A DNA stretch of 64,000 bases. Source: Sipunculus nudus (taxonomy: Eukaryota > Annelida > Sipuncula > Golfingiida > Sipunculidae). Made by a program: the position numbers and the translations under genes. Position 1 is the stretch's first letter; each line of letters begins with the position of its first letter. Location of the stretch: NCBI GenBank assembly GCA_026874595.1, contig CM049318.1:8224741-8288740 (forward strand), read 5' to 3'. Below are positions 31,648-43,814 of the stretch, piece after piece. Under the pieces are notes generated by a model. The model saw only the letters and a program-made list of their open reading frames with translations, was not told the DNA's origin and did no database searches.

Positions 31648-33128
31648 TTAGCTCAGCTGACTGTAAGTCATCTGAAATATATAGCGATCACTCTTTGTCC
31701 GGTGGCCACCCGGCCATCTGTCCATTAACAGGGCACAAATCATAACCGCTGAACCTGAAATCTTCTCACTTGACATCCTGGAAAGTCCATTAAAATTCTC
31801 CTTGGAAACCTGAAAGTAGGTCACTGTGACCTATATCCTCTGAGCTATGGGGCTCCCAAGTACCCCTAAGAATAATGCAAAATTTGATACAATAACTAAT
31901 GCATTGATCACCATGATTGTCCACAACTAATGCATTTATCACCATGATTCTTTGCATGGATACTGATCATGATGTTTCATCAGTTTCTGCAGACTGGTGG
32001 CGCCACATGTATTTTTCGATTTTTAAAAATTTTTTTTCTCTATTTTTGAGACCTTTCAAGATTTGGTCATCTGTTAACATGGCACAAATCATATCAACTG
32101 TACCTAGAATCTTCTGTCCTGACATGCAAGGAGGGTCATAAAAAGTCTATATGGAAACCTGAAATAAGGTCTCTGTTAATGATATCCTTTGAGCTATGGG
32201 GCTTGGAAGTTCCTCCCAGAATAATGCAAAATTTGATACAATAACTAATGCATTGATCACCATGATTGTCCACATGTGTATTGATAATGGCTTGTTTCAT
32301 CAGTTGCTGTAGACTTGTGGTGCCACCTGTATTTTGATTTTTTAAGAATTTTTTTCTCGATTTTTGAGACCTTTAAAGATTTGGTCATCTGTTAAAAGGC
32401 CACAAATCATAATGACTTGACCTAGAATCTTCTTTCTTGACATGCAGGGAGGTCCATGAAACATCTTGGAAACCTGAAATTAGGTCTCTGTTACCCATAT
32501 CCTTCATGCTCTGGGGGTCCGAAGCACTCCCCAGAATAAAGATATGGTCATTTGTTAACAGGGCACAAAATATAATTACTTGACCTGGAATCTTCTTTCT
32601 TGATATGAAAGTCTCCTTGTGCATCTGAAATTACATCTCTGTTACCAATATCCTTCATCCTATGGGGCTGTGAAATACCCCCCAGAATAAAGATTTGGTC
32701 ACCTGTTAACAGGGCACAAATAGTAATGACTGGACCTAAAATCTTATTTTTTGACATGCTGGGAGGCCCCTGAAAAGTCATCTTGTAAAACTTGAAAATG
32801 GGTCTCTGTTACTCATATCCTTCATGCTCCCTGTGTGTCAAGAAGGAAGATTCTAGGTCAAGTCTTTACGATTTGTGCCCTGTTAACAGATGTTAACATT
32901 TCAAAGGTCTCAAAAACAGAGAAAACAATTCGTAAAAAATCGAAAAATACAGGTGGCGCCACCAGTCTGCAGGAACTGATGGAAAAATTTCAGATCAAAG
33001 GGCTACATTTGCGCAAAATTTTTAGCCTGATCAGTCAAACGGTTCCCGAGATATGCGGGATTGAGTGGAAACAGACGCACAAATGGACACTGGGCAGAGA
33101 AGAAAGGTCAGAGGTCAACCAAAAATGA
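31648..33128. repeat. Family A repeats, inverted then direct
   Basis: Positions 31648-32820 are family A in reverse: they begin TTTTTAGCTCAGCTGACT, the complement of the family right end, and contain reversed units ('tagctcagctga', 'cctaatttc' complement). Positions about 32828-33128 are family A in forward orientation, including 'cgtaaaaaatcgaaaaat' and 'gtggcgccaccagt'. The two meet head to head. Confidence 0.6.
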
Positions 33129-33149
33129 GGGCAGAGCAGTTCACATGTG

Positions 33150-34073
33150 ACCTGATGATAAACCCAATTCTATTAAAATGCAAACCAAGTTTTTTCAAAC
33201 AGCTGAAAGATATAGTTCCAGTAATCTGGGAATTCTGCATCTAAACATTGTATCTAGTCGTCTAGACACATTGTCTAGACTCTCCCCCCAGCCAGGTCAG
33301 TTGCCATGGTGATGTCTGGACCCCACCTGTTTGTACTGAGTGACCTCTTGACTTGGCTGCTGAAACTCAAATCTGTTTTCAAATACAGAAAGCCTTTTTC
33401 AATTGGCTACAATGTTTTTTTAAAACTGTATTTACCCAATCTATGCTTATAAAACTGGCAGAACCCTACCATAAAATAATTCATGTAATGTTTAAACCAA
33501 TCAGCTTAACAGTTTCATCATAAATCAGTGTATAAGCTAGAAGAGTTTAAAATTACATTTTTCGCTTGTAAAAAAAATATCAATGTAGGTGGAGCCACCA
33601 ATACCTCAAAATCAGATAGAACATATGTGACAAACATTGGTATAAAATTTGGTGATTATAGCTCTAGCCGTTTCTGAGATTTTAATTTAGTGTGCTTTTT
33701 TGGACTTATGACTAAGTTCAACCTCCTGTAACTCGGTCAAAAATCTCAAAACTGGAACCATTCGAACAAACTTGAGAGAGATTGTTCCAGGGATCATTTC
33801 TGTGAAATATTGGACAATTTGGCTGGACATTTTCAGAGAATAAGATTTTAAAAGGTTTTTAAGCTTTTTCTCTATAAAAACTAAATTAATGCAGATACCC
33901 AATAATAAGCTCGAGGGCACCAAGTTTCACATGTGACTAATTCTTACATGTAATTTGGAGCTGCTAGCTCTGACGGTTTCTGACTTACAGCCATGGACGG
34001 CAGAAAGCCAGCCCTGGACAGCGGACGGCTGACGGACGACGCTGCGCCATCGCATAAGCTCACAGGTTCGCTA
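33150..34073 (+). repeat. Family B HINE-like repeat, 3' part
   Basis: Similar to 17560-19733 and 907-1838 and ends with CACAGGTTCGC (34061-34071) and TAAAAAT. A GGAC/GCTGAC tract precedes the end. Confidence 0.6.
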
Positions 34074-34186
34074 AAAATGCAGAAATCATGAAAAGGAATT
34101 AGTAAGGAAACACTTGAAAATTTTCAGAAAAAGAAAGCAGAGAAAGAAGCACTGAGAGCATGTCCAAGGCACCATAGCTTCTACAG

Positions 34187-34594
34187 AAGGTGAAATGTTC
34201 TGGAGGACCAGTTACTGTAACTTCCTGTGATCAGCTGAATGCTGTATTGAGCGACATGGATTCTACAAATGCAAAACTGGATATTATAAAAAATGAAATA
34301 CATGACATAAAAGAGGTTCTAAATTTGAAGGAAAAAAAATTTATCTTTGCCAAGAAGGGGATTGAAGAGCTAATGGAAGCATTGTTTGCTGTTAGAGGAA
34401 CATTCAGTTTTTCATCGATACAGGATCATGATGAACAGGTAGCTGATATTGTTCTTGAGTCATCAAATCATGCAGGGACATGGCAATCCAATTTGAAAAG
34501 GAAGAGACATTCCAGTGAGTCTTCTATTGATGATTCTGCAAGTGACTTAGAGAGTGAGGAACTCCCTGCAAGGAGAACAAATATGTCTATCTGA
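34187..34594 (+). CDS. Unidentified coding piece, coiled then acidic
   Basis: The frame is open from about 34178, and 'ttctacag' at 34179-34186 could be a splice acceptor; there is no early ATG in frame. About 135 residues: a Lys/Glu helix ('IIKNEIHDIKEVLNLKEKK') likely to form a coiled coil, then a C-terminal Ser/Asp/Glu-rich tail with a basic cluster (KRKRH). The stop is at 34592-34594. It may be the last exon of a gene whose other exons I cannot place. No family recognised. Confidence 0.35.
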   Translation, partial: KVKCSGGPVTVTSCDQLNAVLSDMDSTNAKLDIIKNEIHDIKEVLNLKEKKFIFAKKGIEELMEALFAVRGTFSFSSIQDHDEQVADIVLESSNHAGTWQSNLKRKRHSSESSIDDSASDLESEELPARRTNMSI

Positions 34595-36237
34595 ATTTGG
34601 AAGATATAGGTTTGATTGCCAAGGTGTTTGGATAGCTGTTGCTTATGAACACTATTTTTTACTGGCCAAGTAACAGAGGTCTACAGCCCTTCCTGGGGAT
34701 AGTTTCTGAGTAGAGGCAATGAAGATGTCTTTAAATGGCCCAGGAGGTCAGTCATAGATGACATCAATTTAAAGTGAGCTCTGATGTGCGCATTGAGACA
34801 AATAACAGCTGAACAAGGTTTGCATCTGAAATGAACAAAATATGCAACATGTACAGTGAATTATAATCAGTTTATTTCATGGATATTTGATTCCCTTGCT
34901 GTGACATATATTCAATGTGAATGTTGTTCATGATGGAAATTAAGTATGCTCTATAGCTGTTAGGGGTACCAGATGGACAAGTCTCACAAGGTGAAATGGC
35001 AGACCACTGGTCGATAAATTGCCTAATTATGAAAATTTAAATTATTTAATAGTCTTAGGCTGTGTTTTTTAATATTATTTTGTAGAATGTAAATATGTGT
35101 ACTTTATAGCCCATTGTTTTGTAAACAGGATCTCTGAAGGATCTCTGATGAAAATTAAAGGGAAAGGGAAAAAATGTGAAACCATGCCCATATTAATACA
35201 GATTTTGGTAAATTTAATTAATTAATTTAATGTTATTTAATGCTTACAAAACAAAATGTATTTTAAATCTCCTTTTCTTAATAGCCTTTGTTTTTATCAT
35301 ATTAAGACTAAAAGTAAGTGGATATGATGAAAATTGATTGAGATATTATTACAAGCAAAGATGTAATTAGACATACCCGCAGAGGACAGAACACAAGCTG
35401 CATTTAAAAAAAACAATAACTTTTAAAACTTGAATTTTGCAAAATGTAAACAATAATTATACCTGGAAAAAATACACTTCATATACCATATCAAAGAGGC
35501 ATGATATGTGAATTTCATGATTTTTGTATCATTATTTATTAAATTTATAAACTTTGAAATTGTCAATTTTGCTGTTTTACTATATTTAGCACAATAATGA
35601 TTCAAAACATGTCATTTCTTACATTTTTATATGGACATAATTTTAAAACCATTTAAGCTATCTTAAAGTGCAAAACATCATTAAATTTGTTTTTGTAGGG
35701 TCTTTCAAATGAATATAATGTCTTGTAAACAAAAAAGAGTACCCAAATATGGCTGAGATATCCATTGACAGGCACAAAAACTCAAGGAAACACTACATTT
35801 ATATTCTGGATAAACACATACTATTATAAGTGTAAGGTATTATAAGTGACATATTCGATGATTCTGGAATTCCTTTGTTTTTTTTATGCTTTGGAACAAT
35901 TATATAGTACTGTACAAATATGAGACTGTGTAAAGTTCTGTCAATGGCTTCTTTTCTTTTTCAAGTAAGGCAGGTGAATTTCCAATTAGGTTTTTTGGGT
36001 CACTGTTTATTTAAGGGAGGGTCTGTTACATAAAAAAAAAAAAGAATTATATTTTTTGGCCTCATGGTCTTGTTATTGTTAGATAACAGTGCTACCTGTC
36101 GAAATAATGTTATCATGTTTCCATGGGTTTGTTTGTATAAGTATCCACTGATAAACTTGATGGTTCCTTGTTAGTACACATTTATGAACTCTGTGTATAT
36201 GTACAGGTGAATACCATTTTGTTTTACAGAGACCTTC
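34595..36237. other. No gene seen
   Basis: AT-rich sequence with long A/T runs (for example an A-run near 36032). No repeats or coding signals that I can support. Confidence 0.5.
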
Positions 36238-36612
36238 TGTTATGGTCAGAATCATTCTTGTATTCGTAGCATTACACGGTCCATGATCTGGCCTTGGTTT
36301 AGTTCATGCACATTCAGTTGACCACAAGCTTTGAGTTTCAAGTGTTCTGCATGGCCTTACCAGTAAATGTTTCTTAAACAAGTCAGAACAAGTTTAGGAA
36401 ATATGTGACATCGCCCCTGGTGCCAGGGTGCAGTATGGAAGGACTGTTTTCTTCAGTTCAGCTCCTTTTATAGCCTTAACCGTCACTCATTAACAGTCAC
36501 CAAATAAACCAGGAACCAAATAAACCAACTCATTGTCCTTATTGTTTGTGGGATTGGTCCAGGGTCCACCTGGCCGGAACCATACAGGTCACAATGGCGC
36601 AGCCAGCAGGAT
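36238..36612 (+). repeat. Possible LTR end with primer-binding-like site
   Basis: The phrase 'tgtttgtgggattggtcca', then a 'ccggaaccatacaggtcaca' block, ends at about 36594. It is followed at once by TGGCGCAGCCAGCAGGAT, which resembles the primer-binding region of Gypsy-type retrotransposons. The LTR phrase recurs without the primer site at about 40632-40682. The left end is not determined. Confidence 0.3.
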
Positions 36613-38435
36613 TTGTGAAGTTTGGGGGTAGGCGTGTTTTGTGGTCTGCCTGTACAAGTATTCCTGGGTCTGATGCAGTCATTTTGCTGAATTGAACTCA
36701 TGAGTCATTCATAAACCGACAGACAGGCACCAATACGGTCAGTAAACAGGTCCTACATCTTGTATCCCTTGATGAATTCTGTCTCTGAATCATTAAAAGA
36801 CTGTGAAGTCTAAAACTTTTTCTTACTTGTGGCACTGTTCTGGTATCAAGAACAGCAATTTTACAAATGTGGACTTTGCATGCTAAAGATTTTTGCTCAT
36901 ATGTATTTAAAACCCTATGTGATGTATATAGTGTCATGTAATGATCAGACTTGTTTGTAATTGTACCAGAAAATGGCGATACAGCCGTGTAAGGTTGTTG
37001 GTGTTACACCGTCAATGCCTAGAAGGTGTAAACTTCAAATAAACCAAGATAACACCTCATCTCTTTGACCAGCAGAGTACTATAAGAGGGCTATAGCCAT
37101 TCCACTGCTAGATCATTTTCTGTTCAAACTGGAGAGGCAGTTTACATCCGTGCACCAGAGGGCGTTATAGGGGCTCAGTCTCATCCAATCTATCCTTGTT
37201 ACCCTTGCTATTGCACATGCACAGGGACATTTCTGTCGATGTTGATAAATGATAGACACATTTGCATTAAGGAATCCAAGGATCTGACAACTGAGTTTGA
37301 ATAGTTTTTGATACCTTTTGATCTTCCACATGTTGGTATACATGTATGTTAATATTATATATTCAATATCTAATTTGGCTCGTCTACAGTTTATGACTTC
37401 AGTGAGGCATGCTGCAACTTAGGATTAATGGAGCAGACATCATGAAGGTGCCAGTCAACAGGTCTGCATATGCAATGGAAGCATGATTTGCCTCTTTTTG
37501 GGTGTTTGCCATCCAGTATCCACAAGAACTTGAAAAAAAAATTTTTGGTTGAGCAGTTTACTATTGGGCATCCAACAAAGGTGCCAAATTGGTTAACACA
37601 TGGGCTTCGAAGATACATCTAAATTAGCAACAAGGTTAATGTGGTTATGTGGCTTATCACTATGTTTCTCATCAAGACTGGTTTCTTTCAATAAGTCGTT
37701 TTCTTAAAAAGTTCTGGTTGTGAGTCAATTTGATTATTTCTTTCTTACTGATTTTTTATTAGTCTCTTGATTGGATTATTGTAAAAATCATATTATGTCA
37801 AAGATGTGTACCTAAAAAAGCTTTCCTCCAAGATAATGCTAAGATTACAAAATTTTATTCCTGATTGGTCAAACGGTTCCCGAGATATGTGGGTTTATGT
37901 GTGAAAACAGACGCACAAATGGATGCTGGGCAGAGAGGAAAGGTCCGAGGTCAGCGCAAATTGGTTAGGCACCAGTTCACATGTGATCCATCAATTGGTG
38001 TAAGTTTCGGAAAAATCAGTCCAGTAGTCTCAGAGGAGTTCTCCGGAAACAAACTCGGCAGCGGCAGAACCCGGTCAAAATCACAGTATCTGCAAAACTT
38101 GTTTTGGCGGATACAATAATAATTACACCTTAACATATAATCAGAGTAGCTCATTATGTTTGTCACCTTTGTGAAGTAAGCGTGTAGGTATTTAATGTAT
38201 AATCAGATTTTCTAATTATTTTTTCCATATGTCGATAAACATTAATATTAATATTAAAGACAAGCGAAGCAAACAACAGAAAAGGGTAAAAAGAAGCAAA
38301 ATCAACATAAAACAAACTGGTCTGGTGGTGCTGAACCACAGTCCGAAATTCCTAAGGTGAGGACACGTATACCCAGCAAAGAGCAAACCAATCGCAGACT
38401 AAAAGCCAGGATGAAGAGATTGCCGAGTATGTATG

Positions 38436-38473
<38 letters not shown>

Positions 38474-39439
38474 GGAGAAATGTGGAGCAATACTCTGCAG
38501 GATGGCATGATTCAATACACTGGGTGCATGCAGTGTCCCTGTGCTGGTTTGGCCGTGTCTTCTCTGCTACTCCCAAGCTGCACATTCAGATAATGTCTCT
38601 ACACTTTTCGACTTCACACCCATAAGAGATTAAGACATGGTGTTGTTGTCTGTGAACAGAGGGAGTGTTTTCATGAGAAAGGTTAATGGTCACTGTTGGT
38701 TGTTTCTCCGCATACAACCCTGCATAGAAACGTCTTGAAATCTCTATTGATGTTTAACGTTTTCATCCAACTGGCTAAAACATCTGATTTCCCATATCTT
38801 CTCTGGACATCAAAAACTAATACTATGTTATAGGCTAGTTAAATATGTACAGGGCCATGATGCCCTCCATAAAAACAGGCTGTTAGATTTTTTGGGAATT
38901 CTTAAAATCCCTGTTTTAGATTGCAACCCAAAATAATTTGGAAACATTTAGAGAGGCCTTTAAAAAATTGGCAAAATCACAAAAAGACACTATCAGCATA
39001 TGAAAGAAAATGGTCACAGCAGTTAATGAGATCACATTTATCGCAAATGAACATTCAAACCAACTGGCCCTACTTAACAGTACCTTACATCTCTGGAAAA
39101 ATACATTAGAATACAACGTGATTGATCATTGGCTGGCACAACAAAATTATTACAACATGCTAGGGAGATGGACTTATACATCAAATACATTAAGGACATT
39201 GTCCAGGATACTGACGAGTATGTGAAGTATATTAACTAAAAAGTACACCTTTTATGCTTAGGTATATCTCTGAAGATATTCTTCCCATTAAATACTAAAA
39301 ACAAGCCCACAACAAGAATTCAGCTCTTGGCTTTGGGATGCCCCCAATGGGGTTGATATATAAACATGTCAAGGCTCACCTTGCATCTGTGTCAAATCTA
39401 ACTTTAAACTAGAATATGGGTAGTCAACAAGGGACTCTG
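36613..39439. other. Repeats and unassigned sequence
   Basis: No supported gene. Positions about 37858-38000 repeat part of the 33036-33140 sequence ('ggtcaaacggttcccgaga', 'acagacgcacaaatgga'). An AT microsatellite lies at about 38442-38470. Short frames at 38921-39225 show no recognisable domain. Confidence 0.45.
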
Positions 39440-39505
39440 TGTACCTGCTGAAATCAGAGAAGTCAGGCATGGATTTAGTGGGAATGGGAAATAGAGTTTT
39501 CAAAA

Positions 39506-39830
39506 TTGTATTTTGTTCTCATGAAACTTAGGGTGAATTCACCTACTCAGGACCTGGCATATAGGTTTGGAATTTCCACGGCTACAGCATCTAAGACATT
39601 CCTAAGTGTTATTCATGTTCTCCAAGTCAGACTAAAACAATTTATTTATTGGCTAGGAAAAGAAGACTCGAGACTGCTGTATCATTGACTGTTTTGAAAT
39701 TTTTATTGAAAGACCTTCAGACCTATTAGCTAGGGGAAAAACCTGGTCCACATATAAACACCATAAAAGCATAAAATACCTCCTTGGTGTTACCCCTCAA
39801 GGTTCTATTTCTTTAACTGGACCAACCCTG
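39506..39830 (+). pseudogene. DDE-type transposase remnant (DDE_Tnp_4-like)
   Basis: The frame 39506-39688 encodes a helix-turn-helix region ('DLAYRFGISTATASKTF') typical of the HTH found before DDE_Tnp_4 nuclease domains. After a frameshift near 39675 the next frame continues with '[12 protein letters not shown]', which holds the first catalytic Asp, then '[15 protein letters not shown]' and 'TPQGSIS'. Similarity ends near 39830, so only the first third of the nuclease is left. This family belongs to Harbinger/IS4EU-related DNA transposons; the subfamily is not certain. Confidence 0.65.
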
Positions 39831-41474
39831 ACTGGGCCCCATCACAGAAGTTGTGTGCCGAATCAACCTCTGCATCTAGCCAAAAGGTTAACAAAAAAAG
39901 TATACAGAGGTATGACAGGGCTCACAAAAGACAGAAGGTAAAGGAGCAGCATGAAGTTGTTGAGGTCCTTCTGAATTTGTCAGTGACTCTAATAGATTGG
40001 AATAGAGACCAGTTACCTGAAGCTAATTTACAAAGTGAGAGTTGAACTGTAAATTTGTTATGGCTGCCTTTGTTCCTGAAAATTCGAACCCAAATCAGCA
40101 AGTCTCTTCTGAATGTGAGGCTTTTTCAAGTGGTCAGACAAGGTGGGAATGCCAACAACTAAGAACAGAGAATCTGGAAGCTAGACAGAAAGTGGAGGAC
40201 TCAAAAATTTCTGTGAACTATTTCAGAAATAATGATAAGAAGGTATATTTTTACACATGACTACCTAATTTCATCACACTGATGAACATCTTTCAATTTG
40301 TGCCGAGGGTCACAGTTTGAAAGAGCAGGCTTGTGTACAAAAGGAAGTGCAGTCATCCATGCATTTGTTTGCCCCTAAAGATGGTGGTGACTGATTATAA
40401 CTCTAGGCAGACAAACAGATGGAGACCTCGCTAAAATTGTTGTTAGTTGGACAAACAAACTTGTAACCCAGTTCAGGTGGGTTTGGTTCTTTGACCATTC
40501 ACCAGCCATCCCCAATTAAATGTTCCAACTGCTTCTGTTTCCTGCAAAGCCTTGAAAGTGATATTTAAATCCATTTATGTCTGTATAATCCTGGGTAAAT
40601 TATATATGTTTTATTGTTATTGGATATTCACAGTGTTTGTGGGATTGGCCATGCTCCACCGGGCCGGAACCACATGGGTCACATCAGAAAAAATATAATG
40701 ATAACAGAAGTAGACATTGGTGAACAGCCATCAGAATGCACTGCCCATTGATTTGCTGACCAGCATCATGTACTTGCCAAGAACAAACTGGCAAAGTACC
40801 ATGGAACATCAATCATTTGACCCCCATTCTGATGGTACAACAAAGGACCATGTCAAATATGTAGGGATGCAGGTGCATCTGCAAGATGGAGATACACTGA
40901 GTAGCAGCTACACTCATGTTCACATATAGAACACAAAAACTCCCTTGGATGTTGCGTACAAAATGTTTAGAGAGAATTCATCCATAAAAATACCCCTGAT
41001 TTTTGCTTATTTTCAATTTTTTTTAAATATTGTCAATTTTGAAGTAATTTATGAGTGACAGTGCTGCTGTGAAATCATTTGACAAAGCATTTAATTACAA
41101 AAGAAAGGGATTCTTGATTGAGTTGCAGATTATAAGCTGCATTCTATCTTTACTGCATTGCACACTTTCTACTTGTAATGAGCAGTGGTGCTGAGAAAAT
41201 TTGACATGAGATAGAAAAAGACCTGGGGAATTTAGGCAGTGATGCAATACCTACACTTGCAAGATTTTTAAACAAGTCAGAAAGTTCCACTATATGGCAT
41301 ATAAGGCTGGCCTGTAATTTTTTGGGTCCTCGTGGGGACTAGAAGATTGGATGAAGAGACATGGTTGGCATTTTGTCAAATGCAGAACATTAAAATCTGT
41401 TATCTCAAGCTATCATAACAACAGATTCAACAACCTGTTTCAGAGTGGTACAGCAATGCATTTCCATAACTAGA
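39831..41474. other. No confirmed gene
   Basis: Several frames of 60-72 codons occur (39851-40045, 40042-40260, 40717-40929) without recognisable domains. The piece at 40632-40682 resembles the LTR-like end at 36544-36594. Confidence 0.4.
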
Positions 41475-42460
41475 ATATCAGCAGAAGCTGACAAAAGCTC
41501 TCAGCCAAAAGAACAGTGTTTAGAGGTGGTAACAGTGACAAGTACTAAATATCTGTTCTCACATGGATGTATATCTGTACATGTCTCAGTTATAAATTTA
41601 AAATGGAGAGGTATGTACCATGACTCTTAACAAACCATCAAATGCTTCCTGAAAATAAGCTTCTAAGTTTTATTCTATTATAAGCTCTGTGACCTTAAAG
41701 CAGGTCAAGGTCACCCATCTTTGAACTTGACTGAGATTTTGTTGATATGCATATTCACCAAAGAAATAAAATTCCTATTGTGAATCCTTTTAGAGATATC
41801 CTGCTCACAAGGCCAAAATTGAAAAATCCAAGAAAAATTCATTAAAAATCAGAAATTGCAGGTGGCGCCCCCAAACTTGTGCAGCAGTTACAGACCATCA
41901 GTCCCTTTGAAAATATTGTGAAAATCCACCCAATGGTTTCTGAGAAATAAGCTTCTAAATGTTTTTTCTATAATCAGCTCTAAAACGTAGAAAAATAGGT
42001 CAAGGTCACCCATCTTCGAACTTGACCGAGATTTTGTCAATATACATCTTCACCGAAAAAATAAAATTCCTATGGTGAATCCCTTTAGAGATCCCGCTCA
42101 CAAGCCAAAAGTTGAAAAATCCGATAAAAATTCATTAAAAATCAGAAATTGTAGGTGGCGCCACCAAACTTGTGTAGCAGGTACAGATTATCAGTCCCAA
42201 TAATCATAGTAAGTTTTGTGAAAATCCACCAATTGGTTCCTGAGTAATAAGCATCTAAGTGTTTTTCTATAATCAGCTCTAAAATGTAGAAAAATAGGTC
42301 AAGGTCACCCATCTTCGAACTTGACCGAGATTTTGTCAATATACACCTTTTCAAGATATCCCGCTCACAAGGTAAAAGTTAACGGACGCCGGAAATGACG
42401 GACGGATGGACAGCTTGGGTGACGACAACAGCCCATCAGCCTAAGGGCTGAGGGCTAAAA
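41475..42460 (+). repeat. Family G HINE-like repeat, copy 2
   Basis: Left AGCTCTCAGCC (41496-41506, one mismatch to copy 1) pairs with right GGCTGAGGGCT (42446-42456). The right-end hairpin and short GGAC tract are present. Flanking words ('actagaatatcagcagaagc') match copy 1, showing they belong to the element. Confidence 0.7.
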
Positions 42461-42469
42461 AAGGATATA

Positions 42470-42720
42470 TTCAGATTTCTTAGTAAGTTCCATGTAACCA
42501 GAAATCCAAAGCTACAGAGGGTTCTTGAAGATACCAAATGTGATGTATTTGATTCCTATTTGATAGCTTTAGGCATAGTGTATTACAAAATCACACAGCC
42601 CTTATTGGCAGTATGTCACCAGTACAACTCCCTACTTGGATTGTTACAAGTATGTAAACATGATGATCTCCAAAGTGGAACACTGGGTGCAAGACCCTAC
42701 TTCCCTTGCTACATCAACTG
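42470..42720 (+). pseudogene. Open coding-like stretch without ATG
   Basis: One frame is open for about 83 codons from about 42470 to a TGA near 42719, with protein-like composition ('FRFLSKFHVT', 'CDVFDSYLIALGIVYYKIT'). No in-frame ATG at its start. It looks like a remnant of a larger coding region, possibly of a mobile element, cut by the family G repeat on its left. No family assigned. Confidence 0.3.
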
Positions 42721-43178
42721 ATTGTCCCTCTGCTTATAATGGAAAATATGCGGCTAAACCACATGACCAATTCAGGTCCCTCGACAACTCTGAAAATTGA
42801 AAATTGACAGCAGCCTGACATTCAAACATCTTTGGGAAAGCTGATGCAGCCAAAAGGCTTATTTATAGCTGTAGAATTTTCATGCTGGAGGTCATTTTTT
42901 TGCTGTTCAAGATGATAACCTTTGTAAAGAATGTCTCATTGCTTATAACCAACTGAGTGCGGAAAGCATCCTTCGGTGAATTGGACTTCAGCTTAGTTCC
43001 TGGATCCTACACCATCATACAACACAAAATATGTTCAAGGGAAACAACACAGTGAAGAGCAGGTTCTCCTCTTGAATAATGCATCATTAATGGTCTATAA
43101 ACTCAAGAGTGTAGCATAAACATGAACATAATGATGTTACTGCACAGAAGCTATTAGAAAACAAACAGAAACAACAAG
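42721..43178. other. No feature seen
   Basis: No coding signal or repeat that I can support. Confidence 0.4.
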
Positions 43179-43350
43179 AACAAGGGCCTACAGGCACAAA
43201 TAGTCCCCTGATATATGTTTATCTAGGAAAATGTGGCAATACTGATGGGGCAGGTGAATGGACAGCAGGAGGACAGATGGAAGGACAGCATGACAGATGC
43301 GGACCATTTTAGTAGTCCTCTCTCCTTTCAGTGGGGGACTGAAAAAAGAC
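43179..43350 (+). repeat. Very short HINE-like element, family H
   Basis: Left end ACAAGGGCCTACAGGC then AGTCCCC (43202-43208); right end GGGGACT (43334-43340) followed by GAAAAAAG, preceded by a GGACAG tract. The right end also has a hairpin (AGTCC / GGACT). The left end resembles that of family B (ACAAGGCCTACAGGCC at 14429). Confidence 0.55.
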
Positions 43351-43520
43351 AATAGACAATTTATGCAGAGAATTTTAAATCTGGTCAAAGAACATTAGTG
43401 GGCCTTGTACAAGCACATGTGACGTAAATGACCTAAAGGAATTCTTTGGAGACATTACAGGTGCAGAAGAAGTAATAGGTCATGCATGTTATGTGAAGGC
43501 AAAATGAATATTAACAATAA

Positions 43521-43524
<4 letters not shown>

Positions 43525-43562
<38 letters not shown>
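43525..43562. repeat. AT microsatellite
   Basis: About 19 AT dinucleotides. Confidence 0.9.
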
Positions 43563-43563
<1 letters not shown>

Positions 43564-43814
43564 ATTTAGGACAGAACATAAAATATATTCTCTAAATACA
43601 ATATCTGCACTTTAAATTGATGTTATATCCTCAAAATGGCAGCTTTATGGATGTTAGAACATTCTGAGGCTAAGGTTTATAATTTGTTTGGGATTAAGGC
43701 CAAAAAATGAAAACTGCAGTCTGTCATTCAAAACCGGAGATAAGGAGCTTAGATTCACTCTGTACAAAGAATATGTACATGTCAACTGGTAGCAATTAAA
43801 AGAAATAATACAGA

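Noticed and set aside
38437-38625. Short frames across the AT microsatellite near 38.45 kb
   Set aside because: They consist largely of Tyr/Ile runs encoded by the dinucleotide repeat.
36238-40682. A full LTR retrotransposon between the two LTR-like ends
   Set aside because: No gag, protease, RT or integrase is visible between 36.6 and 40.6 kb, and the second end lacks the primer-binding-like word, so only a low-confidence LTR fragment is recorded.
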